Source of the DNA: Calothrix brevissima NIES-22
GTDB taxonomy: Bacteria; Cyanobacteriota; Cyanobacteriia; Cyanobacteriales; Nostocaceae
DNA: 64,000 bases
Assembly: GCF_002367995.1 (NCBI RefSeq)
Contig: NZ_AP018207.1
Location: forward strand, 1,488,001-1,552,000
Reading direction: 5' to 3'
The translations under genes and the position numbers were made by a program. Each line of letters begins with the position of its first letter. Position 1 is the first letter of the stretch. Under the pieces are notes generated by a model. The model searched no databases. It saw only the letters and a list, made by a program, of their open reading frames with translations, and had not been told where the DNA came from. Positions 17,780 through 26,837 of the stretch are shown here, in pieces.

Positions 17780-20700
17780 CTAAACTTTAGCTGCTACACG
17801 AACAATGCGATTACTATCTTGCGCAAGTTGTTGGCGTAATTCTGCTGGGGTTGCGGGGTTATCTGCAACTGCGTAGCGTTCTAGCCAAGATTGAGATTGT
17901 GCTGCTTGTGTTAATATTTCTGGGGGAGTTAGGGGATGGAGTAGAGTTACTAAGCGAACAAAGGCGTTTTCGGAATTCGCATATTCTACAAGTATGGTTG
18001 AAATGTCATCGCTGCTGGGGTTGTAAATGCGGCTGATTCCGCGCAAGGTAGTGCTGACACTTTGTTGATTGTTGGGTTGAAAAACTAAATCGCGGAGAGT
18101 TTGTTTAATAGTCGCAGGGGTATAAGGATGAAGTGCAACAGCACGACGAATTTCGATTTTTTCATCAGTTGCTAGTTGTGTCAGGATTGTTTCTGGTGAA
18201 TGCGGATTATAAGCAATGGCTACACGAACAAATGCTTCTTCATCTTGTGCTAATTGTTCTAAAATCTGTACAGGTAAATTCTGATGATTCGCAACATTTG
18301 CACGGACAACTTGATCTGCATCTTTGGCTAATATTTCCAGAATATTCACAGGAGTATTTGAGTTAGCAGCAACTAACTGACGTACTTTAACTTCTGCATG
18401 GTTAGCAAGCTGTAGCCAAATTTCTGGTGTAATGTGGGGATGATTGGCGATCGCACTACAAATATTAGCATTAGAATTCTGCGCCAGTCTGGTTAAAAAT
18501 TCAGCGCTGAGGCTATGATTGCGCGCTAGGGTAGTTAACACAGACTCATTTGACATCGCCATGAGTCTTTCAACAATTGTTGGTGTTAGATTTGCTTGCG
18601 CTGCTATTCGCAGATAAACCTGTTGTAGGTTACTTTCCATCAAGAATTCTAACAGGTTGGGGGGAAGTTCCCGGCGATCGCAAATTGCATGACAAATTTG
18701 TTCGTAGTCTTGATTTTTTGTATCTGTAAACCTTAATAGCAGTCTTTCGAGGAATTGGGGGGGAGTGTCAGCACGACGCGCGATCGCCCACAAAACGGGG
18801 CTATAATCATCATTAATTAAGGGTTCTAAGGCAAAAATCGGGGTATTGGGATGATCCGCTACAGCCGAACGAATCCATGATGTCTTGTAGTTAGCTAATT
18901 TTACCAATATCTCTGCTGGCATTTCGGAATTTCGCGGCTTGAGTAATTCATCTAAAGCTTTATCTCGAAATCGGAAGTCCATTTTTAAAGTATTTTCTAC
19001 AGCTTTTGCTAAAGCTTTAGCAGGTGTTTTCCCATTCCAAGGATTAACAACGCCTTTCTCTACCCCCAAAAATTCTAAAATATCCACAGGTGTATTTGGG
19101 TTACGCGCCAATGCTTCCCACACTTCTTTATTAGAGTCATTAGCCAGCTTTCTCAATAATTCCTCTGGAGTGTCAGTATTAGCAGCAACCTGCGCTCTAA
19201 TTTGTGCTGATTCATCATTAGCTAAATGTTGCAGTACTTCTACAGCAGTTGGTTTATGCAGTCGCTTCCTAGCTAAACCTGCGCGAACATTTAAACTAGA
19301 GTCTTGTGTCAACTCTAATAAATTGCTGAGTGGTAAATTAGCATTTTCTGAGACTACAGAACGTACAGTTTCATCTGCGTCTTTGGCGAGTTGTTGTAAT
19401 ACTTGAATTGGCGTTTTATGACTACGTGCGGCGGTAATTTTGGCATTGCGATCGCCTTTTTCTAAAACCTGCGCTAAAGCATAAGGACTATCAACACGAC
19501 GCGCCATTAATTGATGCGCTTCCATAATTTCTTGTTCTTCTTCCATCACTAATAATATCCGATGGCGTTCTCTTGCAGGCAAATGAGGATTTTTGATGAT
19601 ATTACCTCGAATATTGGCAACATTATTAATTGTCTTTTCTACAGGTTGTTTAGCAAGTTGCAGCAAAATATTAATCGGCGTACCGGGATTTTCAGCTACC
19701 CAATTTCGCGTAGTGCTATTAGCATCTTGAGCTAATTCTGCTAATGCATTAGCAGGTGCATTGGGATTGCGAGAAACTTCTTGACGAACGCCACCAGGAC
19801 GAGTCATTAATTGGTTTATAATTTCTGGTGGAGTATTGGGATTTCTGGCAATTGTTTCTGGAATATCGTTCCAATTTGTTGAGAGAAGTTGCTGAAAATA
19901 CTCTTTGCGTTCGGCTTCGGGAACTTGAGGATTATAAGCTAAAGCCATCCGCATATCGCAATCATTTTCGTAAGAATTTAATTTTTCTAAAGGACGAGTG
20001 AGTTGCTTTTGCAATTTTTCTCGTAAAGGTACTGGTAGACTAGGATTACCTACTAAGGCTACAGCAACAGTGCGATCGTCTTTTACCACATCTACCAGCG
20101 TGTCAGGAATTTCTAATATATTAGCGATCATTTTTTGTCGTTCTGACTCTGATATAGTTGGCAGAAATTGTTTCCATTCCTCGTTTACCTGTTCGTAAAA
20201 ACTTTTATCTTGGCGGTATCTTCCTTGTAAATCGCCAACATAAGTATAATTTTCTAGTAATGTTGTCCATTGATAACTTTCAATTAAATTAAACCATTCC
20301 TCAACATCAATTGATATTTGATATGGAGCGAGAATTTTTCTGATTGCATCCATACAGAAATCAGCTACAGATTCTCTATTATCTGCTTCTGGATTTCTAG
20401 TTAAAAGGCGGCGGAGTTTGAAGCGGAATTTATTTTGAGGTGATTCCTGTTCAACTATTTGTTCTAAAATCGCCACAGGTGTTTGGGAATCTGCGGCGAT
20501 TAGCTTGAGAACATCCCTTTCTCCGGCTTTGACTAACTCCTCTAGTAACTCAATTTTTTTCGCTGGATCAATCAGAGAATTTTGGGCAACTGCTAGCTTA
20601 ATATATGGATGGGGATATTGAATTAAATGTTCTAAAATTCCTAGGGAAACTTGGGGATGTTTGGCAACATCAACCAAAAACCTCATATCATCTCTAATCC

Positions 20701-21784
20701 ATTGCTCAAAAACTTCTGGTAATGGTAGATGCGTATGCTTTGCTCGTTTCGCTACTCTTAAAGCTTCTAAATCAACATTCGCTAATTCAGCTAAAATCCA
20801 TGTAGGTGTATGCGGTTGTTGTAAAAATAAATAATTATCTCTTACCCCTTCATTAAATAATCTTTCTAAAATACTAGTCGGTAAATTTTCTCTTCTTTTT
20901 AAAAGTTGCTGCTGAGTGGGAAATAATTGATGTAATATCTCTGCCGTTGCATTTCGATGTTCGGCTACAGTTGCTTGGATTGTTTGATTTTGATGTTGCG
21001 CTAATACAGCTAACACATCTGCGGGTGTTTCTGGATTCTTCGCCACTGATAACTGGATTTTATATACCCTATCTCCAGCCAACTGCATTAAAGTTTCTGC
21101 TGTCGCTGAGGGATTTTGTGCCACCGCCAAGCGAATCCAAGCCCAACGGCTTTGTGCTAACATTGCTAATTGTTCTGCATCGGTATTCCAATCAGATGCA
21201 ATGGTGTATTGTCCTTCCACTAATTCAATTAATGATGGGGGACAATTGGGGTTAAACTTTACTGCTAATCTAATAGGTAATTCTAAATCCCCTGCTAGTT
21301 GTTCTAATACTGCTAAGGGTGTTTCTGGTGATTCTGCAACTTGTAAGCGTGGTTCTAAAGTCGGTTCCTGCGCCAAGCGTTCGAGTAATTGTAAGCGATA
21401 TTTTAACGGTATATGGGGATTACGCAACGCTGGAATGAGCTTTTCTGCGGGAACCCATTCGCTGAAAAAGCATGGCGGTACAGTTCCCAATTTGAGCAAT
21501 TCTACAGCTAATCGGTCATTTTGCCCTAGTTCCTGTTGTTGCAGTATTTCATCTACCGCTTTTTGCCAATTTTCTGTGATTTCTCCCGCATAATTTACGT
21601 GCACCCTGGCGGCTTGTGATACTTGTTTGTCAGTGCTATTAACGAGAACTTCTAAGAGCGATCGCGGTGTTTCAATGTAGTTTGCAAAAGCTAATTGCAA
21701 TTCCACAGGCTGCTGTAATAACTGTTCTGGTGTATCTAAAAATGCTTGTAAATCGGCGGCGCTAACTGGCTGAAGAGGTTGCAT
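17780..21784 (-). CDS. Giant LRV (leucine-rich repeat variant) protein 1
   Basis: 1334 residues from the ATG at 21784; an upstream TTG at 21799 would add five. Most of the length is ~26-residue units of the form VR..VA.N..TP...L..LA.D, as in the LRV family first described from Azotobacter. Good examples are VRQLVAANSNTPVNILEILA, VRANVANHQNLPVQILEQLA and VRVAIAYNPHSPETILTQLA. The protein should fold as a long right-handed alpha/3-10 superhelix, a binding scaffold. No catalytic domain, signal peptide, membrane segment or Cys cluster is visible (the Azotobacter LRV protein has an Fe-S cluster; this one lacks the Cys). N-terminal ~220 and C-terminal ~150 residues are nearly the same as in LRV protein 2; the centre differs. 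Confidence 0.85.
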   Translation of the reverse strand: MQPLQPVSAADLQAFLDTPEQLLQQPVELQLAFANYIETPRSLLEVLVNSTDKQVSQAARVHVNYAGEITENWQKAVDEILQQQELGQNDRLAVELLKLGTVPPCFFSEWVPAEKLIPALRNPHIPLKYRLQLLERLAQEPTLEPRLQVAESPETPLAVLEQLAGDLELPIRLAVKFNPNCPPSLIELVEGQYTIASDWNTDAEQLAMLAQSRWAWIRLAVAQNPSATAETLMQLAGDRVYKIQLSVAKNPETPADVLAVLAQHQNQTIQATVAEHRNATAEILHQLFPTQQQLLKRRENLPTSILERLFNEGVRDNYLFLQQPHTPTWILAELANVDLEALRVAKRAKHTHLPLPEVFEQWIRDDMRFLVDVAKHPQVSLGILEHLIQYPHPYIKLAVAQNSLIDPAKKIELLEELVKAGERDVLKLIAADSQTPVAILEQIVEQESPQNKFRFKLRRLLTRNPEADNRESVADFCMDAIRKILAPYQISIDVEEWFNLIESYQWTTLLENYTYVGDLQGRYRQDKSFYEQVNEEWKQFLPTISESERQKMIANILEIPDTLVDVVKDDRTVAVALVGNPSLPVPLREKLQKQLTRPLEKLNSYENDCDMRMALAYNPQVPEAERKEYFQQLLSTNWNDIPETIARNPNTPPEIINQLMTRPGGVRQEVSRNPNAPANALAELAQDANSTTRNWVAENPGTPINILLQLAKQPVEKTINNVANIRGNIIKNPHLPARERHRILLVMEEEQEIMEAHQLMARRVDSPYALAQVLEKGDRNAKITAARSHKTPIQVLQQLAKDADETVRSVVSENANLPLSNLLELTQDSSLNVRAGLARKRLHKPTAVEVLQHLANDESAQIRAQVAANTDTPEELLRKLANDSNKEVWEALARNPNTPVDILEFLGVEKGVVNPWNGKTPAKALAKAVENTLKMDFRFRDKALDELLKPRNSEMPAEILVKLANYKTSWIRSAVADHPNTPIFALEPLINDDYSPVLWAIARRADTPPQFLERLLLRFTDTKNQDYEQICHAICDRRELPPNLLEFLMESNLQQVYLRIAAQANLTPTIVERLMAMSNESVLTTLARNHSLSAEFLTRLAQNSNANICSAIANHPHITPEIWLQLANHAEVKVRQLVAANSNTPVNILEILAKDADQVVRANVANHQNLPVQILEQLAQDEEAFVRVAIAYNPHSPETILTQLATDEKIEIRRAVALHPYTPATIKQTLRDLVFQPNNQQSVSTTLRGISRIYNPSSDDISTILVEYANSENAFVRLVTLLHPLTPPEILTQAAQSQSWLERYAVADNPATPAELRQQLAQDSNRIVRVAAKV

Positions 21785-21800
21785 GATAATCACACCCAAC

Positions 21801-21895
21801 GCAATAGTACATATATACTATAAAAATGACTGTAGTTTACCTACAGTCACAGTTTTTATTCCTATCTTCATAATTCCCAAAATTATCGTCTCAGG
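21801..21895 (-). promoter_or_regulatory. Conserved upstream block of LRV gene 1
   Basis: Shared with the region upstream of LRV gene 2 (26613-26700). Common elements on the plus strand are GTAC-ATAT-ATAC (21807-21818; GTAC-TTTT-GTAC in copy 2), TATAAAAATGACTGTAG, and ATTCCTATCTTCATAATTCCC. An 8-bp-arm hairpin, GACTGTAG-TTTAC-CTACAGTC, lies at about 21827-21847; in copy 2 the loop is inverted and the stem imperfect. On the minus strand TATAGT could be a -10 box. It lies 17 bp upstream of the start here. The role as promoter or operator is inferred from conservation. Confidence 0.4.
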
Positions 21896-21925
21896 AACAG
21901 AATTTAACTTCGCTGTAAAAATCAG

Positions 21926-22870
21926 TTAAGGATTAAAATCAAATTCACTTTCAATATAGATTCCTGCTATATCTTCTGCCTTTGTTGTTCCGAGAACATA
22001 TATACATTCACGGTTCCAAAAACTACATCTCAACATCTGAATATCAGAAAGTTTTTGAGTGAGAAATTGATTTATCTTGTCATATTGTGGGTAAAATTCA
22101 GCAATTTCATTTTCATCCCAATTCCCAGATAAAGCTTCTACGTCAAATTTGTGAAATTTACCAATATCAAGCATTCCTGCTTGTTGGAGAGCAATTAATA
22201 TTGCTTGTTCTCTAGAGTTGCTTATTGCTTGAACTAAATAATGTGGAAATCTATAATCATAGCCGCCACCATAGTAACCATAAATAGTAATTGGTTCTAA
22301 TGTATTGATGATTTGCTGAAATTTATCTTTCAATTTAGCCGTATTTCTATCCAAAGATGGCTGCATGGTTAAATCAGGTAAATTAGAATATTTGATTTCT
22401 CCTCGTAATTTAGTTTCTCTGGCAACAGTTTGAGAAAAACAAAACCAATTATTTTCTTGGTCTTGACCTAACACAACATAAAATGAATACATAGGAATGC
22501 GGCTAAATTTGAAAACCTCGATATTCTGAAGGTTTTCTGAAATAGCATCAGCTAATTCCTCATATATCTCTGCTCTTGCATCAGCTAATTCCGGAGCGAT
22601 AACATCTTCGTAGTCATCAGGATAATCATCTGGGTTTAAATAACCGCGCCGTTCTAATGCTTGCCAATTTTTGACAGCAACATCAATATCGGTGAGAGTT
22701 ATCCATTTGCGATCGCGTCCCAGATTGAGTAAACTAAAATCGCCTTTTTCCTGGATATCCCAAACGAAAGGTTCTAAAGAAGAATGGTGATTATAGTGCA
22801 GACGAAACTCAAGGCGTTTATCAATTAATACTTCAAGAGTACCTAAGATTTTTGCGGTTTCTAAGTTCAT
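21926..22870 (-). CDS. Doubled NuiA-like protein C
   Basis: 314 residues from the ATG at 22870; the frame is open to 22915 but that start would overlap the LRV gene, and MNLETAKILGTLEVLI aligns with the starts of paralogues A and B. Half one: EPFVWDIQEKGDFSLLNLG, WITLTDIDVAVKNWQAL, a long helix and SFYVVLGQDQENNWFCFS. Half two: TIYGYYGGGYDYRFPHY, QYDKINQFLTQKLSDIQML and IYVLGTTKAEDIAGIYIES. It follows LRV gene 2 after 13 bp, the tightest LRV-NuiA junction, implying co-translation and probably interaction of the two products. Confidence 0.6.
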   Translation of the reverse strand: MNLETAKILGTLEVLIDKRLEFRLHYNHHSSLEPFVWDIQEKGDFSLLNLGRDRKWITLTDIDVAVKNWQALERRGYLNPDDYPDDYEDVIAPELADARAEIYEELADAISENLQNIEVFKFSRIPMYSFYVVLGQDQENNWFCFSQTVARETKLRGEIKYSNLPDLTMQPSLDRNTAKLKDKFQQIINTLEPITIYGYYGGGYDYRFPHYLVQAISNSREQAILIALQQAGMLDIGKFHKFDVEALSGNWDENEIAEFYPQYDKINQFLTQKLSDIQMLRCSFWNRECIYVLGTTKAEDIAGIYIESEFDFNP

Positions 22871-22883
22871 ATTTATCTTTGAT

Positions 22884-25800
22884 TTATAAATTTGCGATCG
22901 CAACTGCTTTGACAATGCGATTACTATCGTGGGTTAGCTGCTGACGTAGTTCTTCTGGTGTTGCGGGGTTATCTGCAACTGCATAGCGTTCTAGCCAATA
23001 TTCAGATTGTGCTGCTTGTGTCAATACTTCTGGGGGAGTTTGCGGGTGGAGTAGAGTTACTAAGCGGACAAAGGCGTTTTCGGAAGTTGCATATTCTGCC
23101 AGTATGCTTGTTATATCATCGCTGCTGGGGTTGTAAATACGGCTAAGTCCGCGTAAGGTGGGATTAGTTTGTTGGGTGGTGGGTTGAAAAACTAAATCGC
23201 GCAGCGTTTGTTTAATAACCGCAGGGGTGTGAGGATTTTGAGCAACTGCACGGCGAACTTCAACTTTTTCATCAGTTGCTAATTGTGCCAAGATTGTTTC
23301 AGAAAGATGAGGATTACTAGCCGCAGCAGTTCTGACACTGGGGTTTTCGTCGCTGGCTAAAATTTCTAAAACAGGAATTGGTGTATTAGAGTTAGTCGCT
23401 ACTTGAATTTTTACCTCGCTTTGCTCATCCCGCGCCAATAATTCCAAAATGTTTACAGGTGCGTTGTTTGCAGCTGCAACTGCTTCCCGCACCGATATTG
23501 CTGTATCTTCAGCTAGGCACAACCATAAAGCCTCTGTTAAGTTGGGATGGCGAACTAAACAAACTCGCACCTCTATGCTAGGGTCATGAGTGAGAATGGC
23601 GAGCAGTTGTGGTGTTAAGCTGGGATTATATGCAAGCGATCGCACGATCTCATCATTCGTTGTTGCTGGAAGGAATGCTTCTGGATCTGGTGTTGCACCT
23701 AAAAACTCTCTTCTTGCCAAAATTTCTAATGCTTCAATGGGTGTGCGCGGATTTCCAGCTATGCAACGCAGCACATCATTATGATTACCAGGAAATGCAC
23801 TCTTGAGCATATCCACGGTTTGATTTGGGGTATTTCCTGAATTTTGGGTACTTTGAACGATTTGGGAAAGTGCGCGAGGCGGTGTATTTGGATTGCGTGC
23901 AACGTCCAATCGCGTTGTAAAATCTGAATGAGTGGCGAGTACTTCCAATGTTTCCGGGGATGTATTGGGATTACTAGCGACAGCGCGAACTGTAGCGACG
24001 TAAGCATCTCTCGCTAACTGTCTTAAAACTGTGGCTGGGGTGTTGGGGTGCGACGCGACGCGATAACGCACCGAACTATCGGTGTGAGTTGCTAACTGTG
24101 CCAAAGTTTCCGCCGGCATTTGCGAACCTTTGACAGGATGTTTAATAAAATCAGCGAGATTTTTCCCACTCATGCTTTTAACTGCTTGAGCAAGTACAAT
24201 TCCTGGTGTACTGGGATTGCGTTGATTTACGAGATTTTCTTCTAATCCCAAACGAGTCAGAATTGTTACGGGAGTGTTAGGGTTAGCAATTAGTTTGGTT
24301 TTGACTTCACGACTGGTATCGTTGGCTAACTGCACCAATATTTCTACTGGTGTATCGGGATGTTCTGCAACTTTGGCTCTGATTATTGGTGATTCATCCT
24401 GTGCCAATATTTCTAATAATTGAATAGGGGTAGGTATTTTACTATGTAATGGTTTATAGGCAAGATTTGAACGTACATGAACGCTTGGATCTTTGGCAAA
24501 TTCTAATAAGTTATTTAAAGGTAAATTGGCATTTTTAGAAACAGCTTGCCGGATGGCTTCATCTGCATCTTTTGCTAGTTGTTGTAATACTGGGATAGGG
24601 GTTTGATTGCTACGTGCGGCGGTAAGTTTAGAATTGCGATCGCCTTTTGCTAAAATCTGCGCTAAAGCATAAGGAGTACCAGTACGACGCGCCATTAATT
24701 TGTGAGCATTCTTAGTTTCTTCGGCTTTGGTTTCGGCTAAAAAAAGCTGATAAATTCCTAACTGTATTTGCCGATGTGCTTCTAAAATAGGCACATGAGG
24801 ATTTTGTAATGCATAATCTTTTACTTGTCGATCCTCATCTTCGGTAAGACGAATCAAAATTTCTCCAGGAGTTGAGAGATTCATCGCCACATAACGCCGA
24901 ATAATTGGATTTGATGATTGTGCTAACTTCTCTAACAAATGAGGTGGCGTTTTAGGATTTTTAGCTAATTGTTCTAATGTATTTTTTTCGCCATTATATT
25001 GAAACATTTCTTGCAGATAATGATTGCGTTCTGCTTCTGTAACTGCTGGGTTTAAAACTAGTGCCATACGACATTCCCAGTCTTCATCATGCCACTTCCT
25101 TCCTGGAGGATTGAGAAAATTTTGCTTTAAGCGTTCTCTAAGATATAGAGGAGTAGAAGAATTACTTAATAATGCGATTGTTACAGAGCAATCTTTTTTA
25201 GCAAAATATAATTCACTTTCACCTAGTAGTTCTAATAAAACTGCCGGTGTTTTTTCATATGCAGCTACTTCAGCACGGATTGAAATTTCTTCTAATGCTG
25301 CTAAATCTGTGAGTATTTCTTCGCGTAAAGAATCTGGCGTATTAGGATTGCGTGCTACCTCTAAGCGCACCAAATTATCTGCATGATTTGCTAATAGCTC
25401 TAATGTACTGACAAGACATTTGGGATTTTTCGCAATTCTTTTTTCCCATCCCGGTTGAATATTGATTAATTTAGCTAAAATTTCTCCAGTTATATTTGCT
25501 TGTTCATCAAGTGCGTAAATTAAGCCTTGACGAGTATCTACTAATTTTTCAATCACAATAGCTGGTAAATTAGTTCTTTGTGCAATTTCATTACTGAAAT
25601 TTGGTAAAAGTTGTAATAACAATTCTTCAGAAGAGTTACAATGTTTTGCCACAGCTTCACGCACTGCATGGTTGAAATGATTAACCAACAATGTCAACGC
25701 AGCTACAGGTGAGGAAGGATTACGCGCCACATCAAGATGAATTCTGGTAATAGAATCGCTAGCTAGTTTGACTAACACATCAGGCGGTGTATTCGGGTTT

Positions 25801-26468
25801 TGTGCTACAGCTTGACGAATCCAAGCCCAACGGCTTTGTGCTAACATTGCTAATTGTTCTGCATCGGTATTCCAGTCAGATGCAATAGCGTGTTGTCCTT
25901 CCACTAGTTCAATTAATGATGGTGGACAGTTGGGGTTAAACTTTACTGCTAACCTAATAGGTAACTCTAAGTCACCTGCTAACTGCTCTAATACTGCTAA
26001 CTGTGTTTCTGGGGATTCTGCAACTTGTAAGCTTGGTTCTAAAGTCGGTTCCTGCGCTAGACGTTCTAAGAGTTGCAAACAGTACTTTAACGGTATATGG
26101 GGATTACGCAACCCAGGTATTAGCTTTTCTGCGGGAACCCATTCGCTGAAAAAGCATGGCGGTACAGTTCCCAATTTGAGCAATTCTACAGCTAATCGGT
26201 CATTTTGCCCTAGTTCCTGTTGTTGCAGTATTTCATCTACCGCTTTTTGCCAATTTTCTGTGATTTCTCCGGCATAATTTACGTGTAAACTAGCGGCTTG
26301 TGATACTTGCCTATCAGTGCTATTAACTAGGATTTCTAAGAGCGATCGCGGTGTTTCAATGTAGTTAGCAAAAGCTAATTGCAATTCTGTTGGCTGCTGT
26401 AATAACTGTTCTGGTGTATCCAAAAATGCTTGTAAATCGGCGGCGCTAACTGGCTGAAGAGGTTGCAT
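22884..26468 (-). CDS. Giant LRV (leucine-rich repeat variant) protein 2
   Basis: 1194 residues from ATG 26468 (ATG 26474 is two codons earlier). Same architecture as LRV protein 1: N-terminal MQPLQPVSAADLQAFLDTPE, then tandem ~26-residue LRV units (for example VREAVAAANNAPVNILELLA, then VKIQVATNSNTPIPVLEILA). The C-terminal cap has TLRDLVFQPTTQQ and SRIYNPSSDDI. The central part has a different number and sequence of units from protein 1, while both ends are conserved at DNA level. It is expected to be a cytoplasmic scaffold. First gene of the minus-strand cluster; its conserved promoter block lies 145 bp upstream because about 120 bp of repeat DNA sits between. Confidence 0.85.
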   Translation of the reverse strand: MQPLQPVSAADLQAFLDTPEQLLQQPTELQLAFANYIETPRSLLEILVNSTDRQVSQAASLHVNYAGEITENWQKAVDEILQQQELGQNDRLAVELLKLGTVPPCFFSEWVPAEKLIPGLRNPHIPLKYCLQLLERLAQEPTLEPSLQVAESPETQLAVLEQLAGDLELPIRLAVKFNPNCPPSLIELVEGQHAIASDWNTDAEQLAMLAQSRWAWIRQAVAQNPNTPPDVLVKLASDSITRIHLDVARNPSSPVAALTLLVNHFNHAVREAVAKHCNSSEELLLQLLPNFSNEIAQRTNLPAIVIEKLVDTRQGLIYALDEQANITGEILAKLINIQPGWEKRIAKNPKCLVSTLELLANHADNLVRLEVARNPNTPDSLREEILTDLAALEEISIRAEVAAYEKTPAVLLELLGESELYFAKKDCSVTIALLSNSSTPLYLRERLKQNFLNPPGRKWHDEDWECRMALVLNPAVTEAERNHYLQEMFQYNGEKNTLEQLAKNPKTPPHLLEKLAQSSNPIIRRYVAMNLSTPGEILIRLTEDEDRQVKDYALQNPHVPILEAHRQIQLGIYQLFLAETKAEETKNAHKLMARRTGTPYALAQILAKGDRNSKLTAARSNQTPIPVLQQLAKDADEAIRQAVSKNANLPLNNLLEFAKDPSVHVRSNLAYKPLHSKIPTPIQLLEILAQDESPIIRAKVAEHPDTPVEILVQLANDTSREVKTKLIANPNTPVTILTRLGLEENLVNQRNPSTPGIVLAQAVKSMSGKNLADFIKHPVKGSQMPAETLAQLATHTDSSVRYRVASHPNTPATVLRQLARDAYVATVRAVASNPNTSPETLEVLATHSDFTTRLDVARNPNTPPRALSQIVQSTQNSGNTPNQTVDMLKSAFPGNHNDVLRCIAGNPRTPIEALEILARREFLGATPDPEAFLPATTNDEIVRSLAYNPSLTPQLLAILTHDPSIEVRVCLVRHPNLTEALWLCLAEDTAISVREAVAAANNAPVNILELLARDEQSEVKIQVATNSNTPIPVLEILASDENPSVRTAAASNPHLSETILAQLATDEKVEVRRAVAQNPHTPAVIKQTLRDLVFQPTTQQTNPTLRGLSRIYNPSSDDITSILAEYATSENAFVRLVTLLHPQTPPEVLTQAAQSEYWLERYAVADNPATPEELRQQLTHDSNRIVKAVAIANL

Positions 26469-26474
26469 CACCAT

Positions 26475-26837
26475 AAAACCTATTAAAAATTAAAAATTAA
26501 AAATTCAAAATTCAAAATTCAAAATTAAAGACATTTTCAGTCGGGGATTTAAACCCCAACTGAAAACCTACTACGTATAGACGCAGGGATCTTCAACCTT
26601 CGGAATTAGGACAACTTAGTACTTTTGTACCATAAAAATAACTGTAGGTAAACTATACTTAAAGTTTTTATGCCTATCTTCATAATTCCCAGAACTGTCA
26701 CATCAACAACAGAATTCGACTTTGGCATATTAAAGTTGCGATTTGAAAATCAACGCTGATTTTCTGAGGAGAAAATGGAAGAATGTAAAGGTTAACTGGC
26801 TCAGGAAAAGTCTCTCAAGAGAGTTGATGGTGTTGTT
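26475..26837. promoter_or_regulatory. Divergent control region between LRV gene 2 and the DhaM fusion
   Basis: 363 bp. From left: AAAAATT/TCAAAAT heptamers (26486-26527), a hairpin repeat TTTTCAGT-CGGGG...CCCC-AACTGAAAA (26534-26566), GTAC-TTTT-GTAC (26619-26630) and the block CATAAAAATAACTGTAG...GCCTATCTTCATAATTCCC (to about 26695) that also lies upstream of LRV gene 1. The heptamers and hairpin appear to have been inserted between promoter block and start. The right 140 bp should contain the promoter of the rightward gene; no clear boxes found. Confidence 0.45.

Noticed and set aside
21801-21830. NtcA site (GTA-N8-TAC) upstream of LRV gene 1
   Set aside because: The palindrome has N4 spacing between GTAC words, not N8 between GTA and TAC, in both copies.
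18939-26277. Several plus-strand open frames of 60-155 codons opposite the LRV genes
   Set aside because: They are antisense shadows produced by the repetitive codon pattern of the LRV repeats; the same frames recur at equivalent places in both paralogues.
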